This document shows, one piece after another, positions 25,980 to 35,423 of a stretch of 64,000 nt of DNA (position 1 is the stretch's first letter; every line of letters starts with the position of its first letter). The stretch is from Streptomyces zhihengii (GTDB lineage: Bacteria; Actinomycetota; Actinomycetes; Streptomycetales; Streptomycetaceae), in assembly GCF_016919245.1 (NCBI RefSeq), contig NZ_JAFEJA010000002.1, forward strand, positions 374,501 through 438,500. The letters run 5' to 3'. The position numbers were made by a program, and so were the translations under genes. The notes below the pieces were generated by a model. That model was given only the letters and a program-made list of their open reading frames with translations, did not search any database and was not told where the DNA came from.

Positions 25980-26996
25980 TCAGCGCGAGGGGCGCCCCAC
26001 CAGCTCCCGGAGGATGTCCTCCATCGTCACCAGACCCTCCGGCCTGCCCTCCTCGTCGAGGACGGCGGCCAGATGCGTGCGGCTGCGCTGCATCGCGGTC
26101 AGCACGTCGTCCAGCGGGGTCGTCGCCCGCACCCGGGCGATCGGGCGCATCGCCTGCACGGGGAACGGCAGGTCACGCGGGGTGGCGTCCAGGGCGTCCT
26201 TCACATGCAGGTAGCCGAGGATGCGCCGCCCGGTGTCGATCACCGGGAAACGCGAGAACCCGGACTCGACGGAGAGCTGCTCCAGCTGCTCCGGCGTCGT
26301 CCCGGCCTTCGCGTACACGACCTGCTCGACCGGCATCACCACGTCGCGCACCGGACGGCGGCCCAGCTCCAGCGCGTCCCGCAGCCGCTCCGCCGAGCGG
26401 TCGTCGAGGAGCCCGGCCTCACCGGAGTCCTGGACGAGCGAGGCGAGTTCGTCGTCCGAGAACGTGGCCGAGACCTCGTCCTTGGGCTCCACCCGCAACA
26501 GCTTCAGCAGGGCGTTCGCCAGCGCGTTGACGGTGAAGATCACCGGACGCAGGGCCCGGGCCAGCGCCACCAGCGGCGGGCCGAGCAGCAGCGCCGAGCG
26601 CACCGGCTCCGCGAGCGCGATGTTCTTCGGGACCATCTCGCCCAGCAGCATGTGGAGGTAGGTGGCGAGCGCCAGGGCGATCACGAACGAGATCGGGTGC
26701 ACCGCGCCGTGCGGCACGCCGATCGCGTCGAACACCGGCTCCAGCAGGTGGGCGATGGCCGGTTCGGCCACGATGCCGAGCACCAGGGTGCACAGCGTGA
26801 TGCCGAGCTGGGCGGCGGCCAGCAGCGCCGACACGTGCTCCAGGGCCCACAGCACGCTGCGGGCACGGCGGTTGCCGGCCTGTGCCTCCGGCTCGATCTG
26901 GCTGCGGCGCACGGAGATCAGCGCGAACTCCGCGCCGACGAAGAAGGCGTTGACGACCAGGGTCAGCAGGCCGATGAAGAGCTGGATCCCGGTCAT
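25980..26996 (-). CDS. CNNM/CorC-type membrane transporter, second gene
   Basis: 338 residues: an N-terminal DUF21 (CNNM) membrane domain with three to four hydrophobic helices (FIGLLTLVVNAFFVGAEFALISVRR, LGITLCTLVLGIVAEP, ISFVIALALATYLHMLLGEMVPK) and a cytoplasmic CBS pair (about 205-330). CNNM proteins take part in Mg2+/Co2+ transport. It lacks the C-terminal CorC_HlyC domain that the upstream paralogue has. Its ATG overlaps the upstream stop by 4 bp (ATGA), so the two proteins are coupled and may form a heteromer. Confidence 0.85.
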   Translation of the reverse strand: MTGIQLFIGLLTLVVNAFFVGAEFALISVRRSQIEPEAQAGNRRARSVLWALEHVSALLAAAQLGITLCTLVLGIVAEPAIAHLLEPVFDAIGVPHGAVHPISFVIALALATYLHMLLGEMVPKNIALAEPVRSALLLGPPLVALARALRPVIFTVNALANALLKLLRVEPKDEVSATFSDDELASLVQDSGEAGLLDDRSAERLRDALELGRRPVRDVVMPVEQVVYAKAGTTPEQLEQLSVESGFSRFPVIDTGRRILGYLHVKDALDATPRDLPFPVQAMRPIARVRATTPLDDVLTAMQRSRTHLAAVLDEEGRPEGLVTMEDILRELVGRPSR

Positions 26997-28345
26997 CGCC
27001 CGGCCTCCTCGGTCAGACCGCCGTCCTCGGCGCCGTCACCGGCGAGCGGTGCGTGCATGAGTACCCGGGCGGCGCGCCGCCCGGCGGCGTCGACCACGTC
27101 CAGACGCCATCCCGCGATGTCGATGCGGTCGCCCTCGGCGGGGATGCGCCCCAGCTCGGTGGCGACGACCCCGGCGAGCGTCTCGTACGGTCCGTCGGGG
27201 ACGTCCAGGCCGATGGTGGCGAGCTGGTCGGTGCGGGCGGCGCCGTCGGCGGACCAGAGCCTGCGCCCGTCGGCGTCCTCGCCGGCCCGCGCCAGGTCGG
27301 GCGTCTCGTGCGGGTCGTGCTCGTCCCGCACCTCGCCGACGACCTCCTCGACGATGTCCTCCAGGGTGACGACCCCGGCGGTGCCGCCGTACTCGTCGAT
27401 CACCACGGCCATCGTCGACCGGCCCGAGAGCCGGTCGAGCAGCCGGTCCACCGTCAGGGTCTCCGGCACGAGCACCGGCTCGCGCAGCAGATCCGACACC
27501 CGGTGGCGCGGCCGCTCGTCCGCGGGGACCGTCAGCACGTCCTTGATGTGCGCGACGCCGACGACGGTGTCCAGGCTGCCCCGGTACACGGGGAAGCGGG
27601 ACAGGCCGGTCGCCCGGGTCGCGTTCGCGACGTCCTCGGCGGTCGCCGACACGTCGAGGGCCATCACCTGGACCCGGGGCGTCATCACGTTCTCCGCGGT
27701 CAGCTCCGCCAGGTTCAGCGTCCGGACGAACAGCTCGGCCGTGTCCGCCTCCAGGGCCCCGGCCTTCGCCGAGTGCCGGGCGAGGGCCACCAGCTCCTTG
27801 GGGCTGCGCGCGGACGCCAGCTCCTCGGTGGGCTCCATGCCGAGCCGGGTCACGATCCGGTTGGCGGTGCTGTTGAGGTGCCCGATCAGCGGCCGGAAGG
27901 CGGCGGTGAAGAACCGCTGCGGCGGGGCGACCACCTTCGCCACGGCCAGCGGCGAGGAGATGGCCCAGTTCTTGGGCACCAGCTCGCCCACCACCATCAG
28001 CACGACGGTGGACAGGGCAGTGCCGATGACCAGCGCCACCGAGGAGGCGACGGAGGGGGAGAGACCGAGGTCCTCCACCGGCCCGCGGATGAGGGCGGCG
28101 ATCGAGGGCTCGGAGAGCATGCCGACGACGAGGTTCGTCACGGTGATGCCGAGCTGGGCGCCGGAGAGCTGGAACGTGAGGCTGCGGACGGCCTTCAGGG
28201 CGCCGGCCGCGCCGCGCTCGCCCCGCTCGGCGGCGCGTTCGAGCTCGCCGCGCTCGACGGTGGTCAGAGAGAACTCCGCCGCGACGAAGACACCGCAGGC
28301 CAGCGAGAGCAGCACCGCCACGGCGAGCAGGAGCACTTCGGTCAT
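26993..28345 (-). CDS. CNNM/CorC-type membrane transporter, first gene
   Basis: 450 residues: DUF21 membrane domain (LLLAVAVLLSLACGVFVAAEFSL... LGITVTNLVVGMLSEP ...VALVIGTALSTVVLMVVGELVPKN), CBS pair (about 200-335, MTPRVQVMALD...STMAVVIDEYGG) and a CorC_HlyC domain (about 350-435). The family exports or imports divalent cations such as Mg2+. A good site, GGAGGTGAACC, precedes ATG 28345. It is followed by the second CNNM gene in an ATGA overlap. Duplication in tandem is common in actinomycetes. Confidence 0.88.
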   Translation of the reverse strand: MTEVLLLAVAVLLSLACGVFVAAEFSLTTVERGELERAAERGERGAAGALKAVRSLTFQLSGAQLGITVTNLVVGMLSEPSIAALIRGPVEDLGLSPSVASSVALVIGTALSTVVLMVVGELVPKNWAISSPLAVAKVVAPPQRFFTAAFRPLIGHLNSTANRIVTRLGMEPTEELASARSPKELVALARHSAKAGALEADTAELFVRTLNLAELTAENVMTPRVQVMALDVSATAEDVANATRATGLSRFPVYRGSLDTVVGVAHIKDVLTVPADERPRHRVSDLLREPVLVPETLTVDRLLDRLSGRSTMAVVIDEYGGTAGVVTLEDIVEEVVGEVRDEHDPHETPDLARAGEDADGRRLWSADGAARTDQLATIGLDVPDGPYETLAGVVATELGRIPAEGDRIDIAGWRLDVVDAAGRRAARVLMHAPLAGDGAEDGGLTEEAGR

Positions 28346-28444
28346 CGGTTCACCTCCGTCCCATGATCGGGCAGGGGGAGGCTGATCGCGCGATGTCTGC
28401 TACTGGGAGGCTCGCCCATGGGCGGACGCTCACACCTTTCGTAC

Positions 28445-28464
28445 GGGGGGTCGACAATCCCCCC
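28445..28464. terminator. GGGGGG/CCCCCC hairpin after the GNAT gene
   Basis: A 6-bp G:C stem around TCGACAAT lies about 37 bp past the GNAT stop. It could end that transcript or be part of the CNNM leader. Confidence 0.4.
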
Positions 28465-28500
28465 ATCGTAAAGGAGCCGCAAAACAAGGACGCGCGACGG

Positions 28501-28923
28501 TCAGGCGAACGGCTTGACCCAGCGCCGCCAGCGGTTCTGCCGGTGGTAGCCGGCCGCCGACCAGGCGTGGTGGGCCCGTTCGTTCGCCTCCAGCACCATC
28601 GCGTCGGCGCGCCGCCCGCCCACCGCGGCGAAACGGCGCTCGGCGGCCTCCAGCAGGGCGGTGGAGATGCCGCGGCGCCGGTGCGAGGGGAGGACGGCCA
28701 GCCGGTAGAGCGAGCAGCGCCACCCGTCGTACCCGGCGATCACCGAACCGACCAGCAGCCCGTCCCGCTCGGCCAGGATCAGCGCCTCCGGATCCCGTCC
28801 GATGAGCCGGGTCACGCCGTCGACGTCGTCCGTGATGCTCGTCCCCTCGGCGGCGAGGGTCCAGAAGGCCAGGACGGCCTCCGCGTCGGCGGCCGTGGCG
28901 GGGCGTATGAGCAGCTCGGTCAT
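28501..28923 (-). CDS. GNAT family N-acetyltransferase
   Basis: 140 residues, a single GNAT domain: LLIRPATAADAEAVLAFW at the start, GSVIAGYDGWRCSLYRLAVLPSHRRRGISTALL with the acetyl-CoA loop RRRGIS, and the C-terminal NERAHHAWSAAGYH. Substrate unknown. ATG 28923 is the first start matching family N-termini. It is divergent from the ribbon-helix-helix gene with 114 bp between starts. Confidence 0.8.
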   Translation of the reverse strand: MTELLIRPATAADAEAVLAFWTLAAEGTSITDDVDGVTRLIGRDPEALILAERDGLLVGSVIAGYDGWRCSLYRLAVLPSHRRRGISTALLEAAERRFAAVGGRRADAMVLEANERAHHAWSAAGYHRQNRWRRWVKPFA

Positions 28924-29037
28924 GATCACGAGCCAAGCACGGCCGCCGAGCCGTCCGCCACCGGATTCCACTCCCCAGGACGGCCGCCGCGTCCCGGCGC
29001 CTTGCGGGTGCTAGCGGTCCGGCGCTAGCGTGGAGGG

Positions 29038-29253
29038 GTGGCCAAGACACAGCTGAACGTACGGGTCGACGAGACCACCGCGGAAGCCGCCCGCCGGCGG
29101 GCGCTCGCCCGCGGCATGAGCGTGAACCGCTACATCGAGGAGCTCGTCAAGCAGGACGCGGGGGAGGCCGGCCGCACCTTCGTCGACGCGGCGGCCGACT
29201 TCATGAAGGAGTACGAGGCGGTCTTCGCCGAGGAGTTCGGCGAGCGGCGTTGA
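29038..29253 (+). CDS. Ribbon-helix-helix (CopG-like) antitoxin
   Basis: 71 residues. KTQLNVRVDETTAEAARRRALARGMSVNRYIEELVKQ is a ribbon-helix-helix DNA-binding unit (about 3-40); the acidic C-terminus would bind a toxin. TAGCGT (29026-29031) ends 6 nt before the GTG, while GGAGG is also in that interval, so the message may be leaderless. The stop overlaps the TTG start of the Doc-like gene by 4 bp, the classical antitoxin-toxin coupling. Confidence 0.75.
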   Translation: MAKTQLNVRVDETTAEAARRRALARGMSVNRYIEELVKQDAGEAGRTFVDAAADFMKEYEAVFAEEFGERR

Positions 29254-29621
29254 CCCTCTCCATCGACCTCGCCTGGCTGCTGATGGTCGCCGAGCACCAC
29301 ACCCCCGGCGACCCGCAGGTGACCGACTGGGGCGCGCTCGTCGCCGCCGTCGGCCGCCACGACGCCGAGATCTTCGGCACGCCCGTCTACCAGGACCCGC
29401 ACACCCGGGCGGCCGCCCTGCTCCAACTGCTGCTGCACGTACCGGCGCTGGAGCACTCGAACGCGATGTTCGCCTCCGCCGTCGCCTACGGCTACCTCGT
29501 CGCCTCCGGCGAGAAGGTCGACACCTCCCCGGAGCAGGTCCGCGACCTCGCCCGCCTGGTCAAGGAGGGCAAGGCCGACGTGCACGCCGTCGCCGGCGAA
29601 CTGCGGCAGTGGTGCGGCTGA
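29250..29621 (+). CDS. Doc-like (Fic family) toxin, degenerate
   Basis: 123 residues, compared with Streptomyces proteins annotated as Doc. Fic/Doc toxins transfer AMP or phosphate to target proteins such as EF-Tu using a HxFx(D/N)GNKR loop. In this protein the corresponding area reads LEHSNAMFASAVAYGYLVASG and lacks the full motif (no GNKR). So it may be inactive, use another chemistry, or belong to a variant family. Helical throughout. Start TTG 29250 overlaps the antitoxin stop. Confidence 0.55.
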   Translation: MTLSIDLAWLLMVAEHHTPGDPQVTDWGALVAAVGRHDAEIFGTPVYQDPHTRAAALLQLLLHVPALEHSNAMFASAVAYGYLVASGEKVDTSPEQVRDLARLVKEGKADVHAVAGELRQWCG

Positions 29622-29627
29622 GCGGCG

Positions 29628-30299
29628 TCAGCCGCCGGCCGGCCGCCGCGCCACACCGATGACACACGGCGAACTCGGCAGCGGCACGCCGCCCTCCGGC
29701 ACCCGCAGCCGCCGGTACGCCCCGAGCTCGAACCCGGCCGCCCCGATCGCCGCGAGCGTGTCCCGCGCCGTGTGGCACCCGCCGAACAGCCGGGGCCACA
29801 CCGTGGCGTCCACGATCCGCTGCACCCGTGCCGCGCCCGGCGTGGGCGCCAGGCCGTGCTCGAAGAACCGCAGCTCACCGCCGGGCCGCAGCACCCGGCG
29901 GATCTCCGCCAGGGACCGCGGCAGGTCCCGCACGGTGCACAGCACCAGCGAGGCCACCGCCGCGTCGAACTCGCCGTCCCCGGCCGGCAGCGCCTCCGCC
30001 GTCCCCGGCACCACCTCGACCGCGACCCCGGCCCGCGCCGCCGCCCCGTGCGCGGCCTCGCGCAGCGTCCGCTCCGGTTCGACGGCCAGCACCCGGGAGA
30101 CGGCGGCCGGGTAGCGGGCGAAGTTCAGCCCGTTGCCCGCACCGATCTCGACGACCTCCCCGGAGAGCCCCGCCAGCAGCTCCTCACGGTGCGCCGCGAC
30201 ACCGGCGCGGTGATCGGCGGCGACACTCATCCGCGCGTAGAAACGGGCGAAGAGAGGATGGTGGACGGCGTCCCCGGACGCCTTCGGCGCACGCGCCAT
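29628..30299 (-). CDS. SAM-dependent class I methyltransferase
   Basis: 223 residues. Motif I is VVEIGAGNGLNFARYP (about 48-63), then the acidic residue in VLAVEPERT, motif with GEFDAAVASLVLCTV, and the post-motif RRVLRPGGELRFFEH. It resembles UbiE/Coq5-type small-molecule methyltransferases. Substrate unknown. It follows the VOC gene by 36 bp on the same strand and is probably the last gene of the bioD-VOC transcription unit. Confidence 0.78.
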   Translation of the reverse strand: MARAPKASGDAVHHPLFARFYARMSVAADHRAGVAAHREELLAGLSGEVVEIGAGNGLNFARYPAAVSRVLAVEPERTLREAAHGAAARAGVAVEVVPGTAEALPAGDGEFDAAVASLVLCTVRDLPRSLAEIRRVLRPGGELRFFEHGLAPTPGAARVQRIVDATVWPRLFGGCHTARDTLAAIGAAGFELGAYRRLRVPEGGVPLPSSPCVIGVARRPAGG

Positions 30300-30335
30300 G
30301 CTCAGGACCTCCTCGACGGCTCCGGTACGACCGGC

Positions 30336-30692
30336 TCAGGCGGCGGACGTACCCGCCACGAAGCAGAACTCGTTCCCCTCCGGGTCGGCGAGCACCTGGA
30401 ACCTGCCGTGGTCGTCGGTGACCAGCGCCCCGATGCGCGAGGCCCCGAGCCGCACGGCCTCGTCGGCCGCCGCGTCCACGTCACCCGCGTGCAGATCGAG
30501 GTGCAGCCGGTTCTTGGCCGCCTTCTTCTCGGGCACCTTCTGGAAGGCGACCCGCACCGAGTCCGGCGGATCCACGTACGACCAGTCGCCACCCCGGTCC
30601 ACCGCCTCGCCACCGAGCAGCGCCGCCCAGAACCGCACGAGCAGTGCCGGGTCGTGGCAGTCGAAGACGATCTCGTCGATCCGTGCGCGCAT
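30336..30692 (-). CDS. Glyoxalase/VOC superfamily protein
   Basis: 118 residues, one VOC domain of two beta-alpha-beta-beta-beta modules: IDEIVFDCHDPALLVRFWAALLG at the start, LHLDLHAGDVDAAADEAVRLGA and VLADPEGNEFCFV at the end with the metal-ligand glutamate. Function ranges from dioxygenase to antibiotic binding in this superfamily and cannot be fixed. ATG 30692 lies 19 bp after the bioD stop, so it is likely cotranscribed with bioD. Confidence 0.75.
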   Translation of the reverse strand: MRARIDEIVFDCHDPALLVRFWAALLGGEAVDRGGDWSYVDPPDSVRVAFQKVPEKKAAKNRLHLDLHAGDVDAAADEAVRLGASRIGALVTDDHGRFQVLADPEGNEFCFVAGTSAA

Positions 30693-30711
30693 GGGTTCAG
30701 CCTAGGGCCGC

Positions 30712-31425
30712 TCAGGCGTCCGCCGCAGCCCATGCCGCCGTGTCCAGCCGGCCGCCGAGCGAAGGGGCGAGCCAGTCCGCCGCCGCGGCACGGAACGCCT
30801 CGGGGGTGAGGGCGCCCGTGCCCTCGGGGACGGCGCCCAGGAGGGGGGCGCCGGCGGAGAGGGGCAGGTCCGAGCGGTTGCACAGGGCGGCGAGGTCCGG
30901 GGCGGCCGGCCAGCTTCCGATCACCACGCCCAACGGGGCGAGCCCCCGGGCGCGCAGGGCCTCGGCCGTCAGCGCGGTCGTGTTCAGGGTGCCCAGACCG
31001 GCGGGCACGACGACGAGGACGGGCGCGCCGAGCAGCACCGCGACGTCGGCGAGCGTGGACCCGTCGTCGTCGAACCGCACCAGCAGCCCGCCCGCGCCCT
31101 CGATCAGCACCAGGTCGTGCTCGGCCTCCAGGTCACGCGCCGCCGCCGCGATCCGCTCCGGCCCCACCGGGGCGAGCCCGGCGCGCCGGGCGGCCGTGGC
31201 GGGTGCCAACGGCTCCGGGAACCGGGCCAGTTCGGCGGCCGTGACCGCGCCCGCGAGCCGTACCACCTCGGCGGCGTCCCCCGGCTCACCCGGTGCGACA
31301 CCGGTCTGGGCCGGCTTCAGCACGGCGACGGACCGTCCGCCCGCGACGGCCAGCGCGGCGACGGCCGCCGTCACCACCGTCTTGCCGATCTCGGTCCCCG
31401 TACCGGTCACCACGATCACTGCCAT
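30712..31425 (-). CDS. bioD: Dethiobiotin synthetase
   Basis: BioD closes the ureido ring of dethiobiotin from DAPA, CO2 and ATP. The 237-residue product has P-loop GTGTEIGKT (8-16), [18 protein letters not shown] and a final VIGSWP segment, as in the family. ATG 31425 is unambiguous. It is third in the biotin gene row but is separated from bioA by 206 bp containing a strong hairpin, so it may have its own promoter. Confidence 0.93.
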   Translation of the reverse strand: MAVIVVTGTGTEIGKTVVTAAVAALAVAGGRSVAVLKPAQTGVAPGEPGDAAEVVRLAGAVTAAELARFPEPLAPATAARRAGLAPVGPERIAAAARDLEAEHDLVLIEGAGGLLVRFDDDGSTLADVAVLLGAPVLVVVPAGLGTLNTTALTAEALRARGLAPLGVVIGSWPAAPDLAALCNRSDLPLSAGAPLLGAVPEGTGALTPEAFRAAAADWLAPSLGGRLDTAAWAAADA

Positions 31426-31483
31426 GCCGTACGCCACTCCCTCGTTCGTCGTCCTGCGGAAACGGGCCGCTCCGGGCAGTTCC

Positions 31484-31502
31484 AGCCCGTCCGGCGATTG
31501 AG
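31484..31502. repeat. Streptomyces interspersed intergenic motif
   Basis: AGCCCGTCCGGCGATTGAG is, from memory, a motif found at many intergenic places in Streptomyces chromosomes, usually next to a GC hairpin as here (31503-31525). Its role is unknown. Confidence 0.5.
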
Positions 31503-31525
31503 GGCACCGCGCGCAGCGCGGTGCC
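31503..31525. terminator. 10-bp perfect hairpin between bioA and bioD
   Basis: GGCACCGCGC, loop GCA, then GCGCGGTGCC. It lies about 105 bp past the bioA stop and may end or weaken bioBA transcription before bioD. Confidence 0.65.
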
Positions 31526-31631
31526 GAGCCACGGCCCGCACCGGGGCGAGCCCGCGCACCATGGCAAGACCCCCGGGCCGAGGCCCCGGCGTGAGACCCC
31601 CGCCCCCGGCACCCCGCCGAGAGGCGAAGCC

Positions 31632-32921
31632 TCACCCCGCGGCCGCGGCCGCGATCACTCCGTGGCACACCGTCGCCAGGTCCTCCTCGCCGGTGACGTA
31701 GGGCGGCATCACGTACACCAGGTCGCGGAAGGGCCGCAGCCACACCCCCTCGCGCACGGCCGCGCGCGTCGCCGCCGCCATGTCGGCCCGGTGGTCGAGC
31801 TGGACGACGCCGATGCCGCCGAGGACGCGGACCTCCCGCACCCCGGGCAGGTCACCGGCCGGGGCCAGCCCCTCGCGCAGGCCGGTCTCCAGCCGCTTGA
31901 CCTCCTGCCGCCAGTCCCGTTCCAGCAGGAGGTCCACGGAGGCGCAGGCCACGGCGGCGGCCAGCGGGTTGCCCATGAAGGTCGGGCCGTGGGCCAGCAC
32001 CGGCACCTCGCCCCGGGAGATGCCGTCCGCCACCCGTGGCGTGCACAGGGTCGCCGCCATCGTCAGATAGCCGCCGGTCAGCGCCTTGCCCAGGCACATC
32101 ACGTCGGGCGCGACACCGGCGTGCTCCGCCGCGAACAGCTCACCCGTCCGGCCGAAGCCCGTGGCGATCTCGTCGAGGACCAGCAGCACGTCGTGCTCGT
32201 CGCACGCCTCGCGCAGCACCCGCAGGTACTCGGGGGAGTGGAAGCGCATGCCGCCCGCGCCCTGCACGACCGGCTCCACGATCACGGCGGCCAGTTCGTC
32301 CGCGTGCCGCCCGATCAGCTCGCGCAGCCCCTCGGCGTAGGACTCCTCGAAGGCGGCGGGCGGCGCGGGGGCGAAGATCTGCTCGGGCAGCACGCCCTGC
32401 CACAGCCCGTGCATCCCGCCCTCCGGGTCGCACACCGACATCGGCTGCCACGTGTCGCCGTGGTACCCGCCGCGCCAGGTCAGCATCCGCCGCTTGGCCG
32501 GCCGGCCGAGCGAACGCCAGTACTGCAGGCACATCTTGACCGCGACCTCGACCGACACCGAGCCCGAGTCGCACAGGAACACATGGCGCAGCGGCTCCGG
32601 GGTGATCTCGACGAGCCGCGCGGCCAGCCGCACCGCCGGCTCGTGGGTGAGCCCGCCGAACATCACATGGCTCATCCGGCCGAGCTGCGCGGTCGCCGCC
32701 TCGTTGAGCACCGGGTGGTTGTAGCCGTGTACGGCCGACCACCAGGACGACATGCCGTCGATCAGCTCGGTCCTGCCCTCGGTCTCCTCGGCCAGCCGCA
32801 GCCGGACGCCGGAGGCGGACCGCACGACCAGCGGGTCCGTACGGCCCGGCATCGGGCCGTACGGATGCCAGACGTGCGCCCGGTCCAGCGCCAGCAGTTC
32901 GCCCGCGGAGTACTCAGGCAT
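31632..32921 (-). CDS. bioA: Adenosylmethionine-8-amino-7-oxononanoate aminotransferase
   Basis: BioA turns KAPA into DAPA with SAM as amino donor and PLP as cofactor. The 429-residue product has the class III aminotransferase marks: [56 protein letters not shown] and the PLP lysine in [13 protein letters not shown] 32921 overlaps the bioB end by 8 bp, so translation is coupled. Length is normal. Confidence 0.95.
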   Translation of the reverse strand: MPEYSAGELLALDRAHVWHPYGPMPGRTDPLVVRSASGVRLRLAEETEGRTELIDGMSSWWSAVHGYNHPVLNEAATAQLGRMSHVMFGGLTHEPAVRLAARLVEITPEPLRHVFLCDSGSVSVEVAVKMCLQYWRSLGRPAKRRMLTWRGGYHGDTWQPMSVCDPEGGMHGLWQGVLPEQIFAPAPPAAFEESYAEGLRELIGRHADELAAVIVEPVVQGAGGMRFHSPEYLRVLREACDEHDVLLVLDEIATGFGRTGELFAAEHAGVAPDVMCLGKALTGGYLTMAATLCTPRVADGISRGEVPVLAHGPTFMGNPLAAAVACASVDLLLERDWRQEVKRLETGLREGLAPAGDLPGVREVRVLGGIGVVQLDHRADMAAATRAAVREGVWLRPFRDLVYVMPPYVTGEEDLATVCHGVIAAAAAG

Positions 32922-34119
32922 TGGGGGCGAGGTCCGTGCCCGCGCCGCGGCGGCGCACCGCGACCAGGTCGGTACGGGCGGCGCCGGCGGGCGCGGGCTC
33001 CGCCGCCTTCTCCCCGGCGGCGGCGACGGACGCCGTCGTGTCGGCACCGGCGTCGGCCCCGTCGGAGCAGCCGCCCCCGCCGTCACCGCACACCGAGCCG
33101 CAGCCGCCGCCCGCCACCCGGTGCTCGGGCAGCGTCGTGGTGTCGCTGCCCTCGACCTCGAACCCGGCGTCCGCGATCATCTCCAGGTCGGCCTTGCCGG
33201 CCTGGCCCTCGCTGGTCAGGTAGTCGCCGAGGAAGATGGAGTTGGCCAGGTGCAGCGCCAGGGGCTGCATGGAGCGCAGATGCACCTCGCGGCCGCCGGC
33301 CAGCCGCACCTCGACGTCCGGGCAGACGAAGCGGACCATCGCGAGGATCCGCAGCGCGCGCTGCGGGGTCAGGTTCCACTCCTTGGCGAGCGGCGTGCCC
33401 TCGAACGGGATCAGGAAGTTGACCGGCACCGAGTCCGGGTCGAGCTCGCGCAGCGAGAAGACCACGTCCACCAGGTCCTCGTCGCTCTCGCCCATGCCGG
33501 CGATCAGACCCGAGCAGGCCGACAGACCGGCCGCGTGCGCCTTGTTCACCGTGTCCACGCGGTCCGCGTAGGTGTGCGTGGTGGTGATCTCCCCGTAGGT
33601 GGACTCCGAGGTGTTGAGGTTGTGGTTGTACGCGTCCGCGCCGGCGTCGCGCAGCCGCTCCGCCTGGCCGTCGGAGAGCAGCCCGAGACAGGCGCACACC
33701 TCGACGTCCTCGTTCTGCTCCTTGATCGCCTCGATGGTCTTCGAGACGCGGTCCACGTCGCGGTCCGTCGGGCCGCGCCCGCTCGCCACCAGGCACACCC
33801 GCTTCGCGCCGCCCGCGACACCGGCGGCGGCCGCCTGGGACGCCTCGTCCGGCTTCAGCCAGGTGTACTTGAGGATCTCCGCCTTCGAGCCGAGGCGCTG
33901 CGAGCAGTAGGAGCAGTCCTCCGGGCACAGGCCGGACTTCAGGTTGACCAGGTAGTTGAGCTTGACTCTGCGGCCGAACCACTGGCGGCGCACCTTGCCG
34001 GCCGCGGCCACCACATCGAGCAGGTCGTCGTCGGAGGTCGCCAGTACGGCGAGCGCTTCTTCACGGGTCGGCAGCTCGCGCCGCAGCCCCTTCTCCACCA
34101 GCGTGTTCAGCAGGTCCAT
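32914..34119 (-). CDS. bioB: Biotin synthase
   Basis: BioB inserts sulfur into dethiobiotin by radical SAM chemistry. CPEDCSYC (C65, C69, C72) binds the 4Fe-4S cluster; the 2Fe-2S ligands are in the later C-x-C and C/R positions ([24 protein letters not shown]). The 401-residue protein carries a C-terminal extension of about 60 residues, first Cys/Gly rich ([18 protein letters not shown]) then Ala rich, beyond the usual end. ATG 34119. First gene of bioB-bioA, divergent from bioF with 146 bp between starts. Confidence 0.95.
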   Translation of the reverse strand: MDLLNTLVEKGLRRELPTREEALAVLATSDDDLLDVVAAAGKVRRQWFGRRVKLNYLVNLKSGLCPEDCSYCSQRLGSKAEILKYTWLKPDEASQAAAAGVAGGAKRVCLVASGRGPTDRDVDRVSKTIEAIKEQNEDVEVCACLGLLSDGQAERLRDAGADAYNHNLNTSESTYGEITTTHTYADRVDTVNKAHAAGLSACSGLIAGMGESDEDLVDVVFSLRELDPDSVPVNFLIPFEGTPLAKEWNLTPQRALRILAMVRFVCPDVEVRLAGGREVHLRSMQPLALHLANSIFLGDYLTSEGQAGKADLEMIADAGFEVEGSDTTTLPEHRVAGGGCGSVCGDGGGGCSDGADAGADTTASVAAAGEKAAEPAPAGAARTDLVAVRRRGAGTDLAPNA

Positions 34120-34192
34120 GGCGCTGATCCTGACGTACGGCACAGGGCGGGGCCAAGGAGGAACTCGACAACGGCACCCGAAACAGGTGTGT

Positions 34193-34232
34193 GGATGACC
34201 ACATCCCCATCCGGTCCGTCCCGGGCTAGGGT
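34193..34232. promoter_or_regulatory. bioB/bioF divergent regulatory region
   Basis: A GGATG-ACCA-CATCC dyad (34193-34206) lies between the divergent biotin genes, and TAGGGT (34227-34232) is a likely -10 for bioF with a leader of about 27 nt. The dyad is a candidate operator for a biotin regulator; I cannot name it. Confidence 0.4.
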
Positions 34233-34265
34233 CTGTCCGCTGCCTACAAAAGGACCGGACCACGT

Positions 34266-35423
34266 ATGCCGCACGCCGCGCAGGATCCCTTCGACTGGAT
34301 CGACGAGGAGGCGCGCCGCCGTGAGCGCCTCGGACTCGTCCGCACCCTGCGGCCCCGCAGCGCCGGATCGACGGCGCTGGACCTGGCGAGCAACGACTAC
34401 CTCGGCCTGACCCGCCGCCCCGAGGTCACCGAGGCCGCCGCCGACGCGGCGCGGCGCTGGGGCGCGGGGGCCACCGGCTCCCGCCTGGTCACCGGGACCA
34501 CCGGGCTCCACACCGAACTGGAACGCGAACTGGCCGCCTTCTGCGGCTTCGAGGCGGCCCTCGTCCTCTCCTCCGGCTACGCGGCGAACCTCGCCGCCGT
34601 CACCGCCCTCGGGACGCGCGACGCGCTGGTGGTCTCCGACGCGGCCAACCACGCCTCCATCGTCGACGGCTGCCGCCTGGCGCGCGCCGAGACCGCCGTC
34701 GTTCCGCACGCCGATCCGGACGCGGTCCGCAAGACGCTCGACGCCCACCCCGGCCGCCGGGCCCTGGTCGTCACCGACTCGGTGTTCTCCGTGGACGGCG
34801 ACGCGGCCCCGCTGGCCGCGCTGGCCGGCGTCTGCCGGGAGGCGGGCGCGGCGCTGCTCGTGGACGACGCCCACGGGCTGGGCGTCCTCGGCGACGGGGG
34901 CCGCGGCGCCCCGGCGGCCGCCGGACTCGCGGGCGCGCCCGGCGTGGTGGCCACCCTCACCCTCTCCAAGTCCCTGGGCAGCCAGGGCGGCGCCGTCCTC
35001 GGGCCCGCCCGGGTGATCGAGCACCTGGTCAACACCGCGAGGACCTTCATCTTCGACACCGGGCTCGCCCCCGCGGCGGCCGGCGCGGCACTCGCGGCCC
35101 TGCGCGTCGTCGAGCGCGAGCCCGGGCTCGCGGTGCGCGCCCGGGAGGTCGCCGCCGAGCTGCACCGGCGGCTGACGGACGCGGGCCTGGTCTCCGCGCG
35201 CCCCGACGCGGCGGTGGTCTCCGTGCGGGCGCCCTCGCCGGACGCGGCACTGCGCTGGGCGGCGGACTGCCGGGCGGCCGGGCTGGTCGTCGGCTGCTTC
35301 CGGCCCCCGTCGGTGCCGGACGGGATCTCGCGGATCCGGCTGACGGCCCGTGCCGACCTGACGGACGCCCAGATCGCCTCGGCCGTCACGACGCTCCTGG
35401 ACACCGCGCCCGCCTCGGCCTGA
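34266..35423 (+). CDS. bioF: 8-amino-7-oxononanoate synthase
   Basis: BioF condenses pimeloyl thioester with alanine, using PLP, to make KAPA, the first biotin-ring precursor. The 385-residue product is an alpha-oxoamine synthase: [56 protein letters not shown] and the PLP lysine in [15 protein letters not shown] 34266. Divergent from bioBA. No bioC, bioH or bioI is seen in the window, so the pimelate source is elsewhere. Confidence 0.94.
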   Translation: MPHAAQDPFDWIDEEARRRERLGLVRTLRPRSAGSTALDLASNDYLGLTRRPEVTEAAADAARRWGAGATGSRLVTGTTGLHTELERELAAFCGFEAALVLSSGYAANLAAVTALGTRDALVVSDAANHASIVDGCRLARAETAVVPHADPDAVRKTLDAHPGRRALVVTDSVFSVDGDAAPLAALAGVCREAGAALLVDDAHGLGVLGDGGRGAPAAAGLAGAPGVVATLTLSKSLGSQGGAVLGPARVIEHLVNTARTFIFDTGLAPAAAGAALAALRVVEREPGLAVRAREVAAELHRRLTDAGLVSARPDAAVVSVRAPSPDAALRWAADCRAAGLVVGCFRPPSVPDGISRIRLTARADLTDAQIASAVTTLLDTAPASA

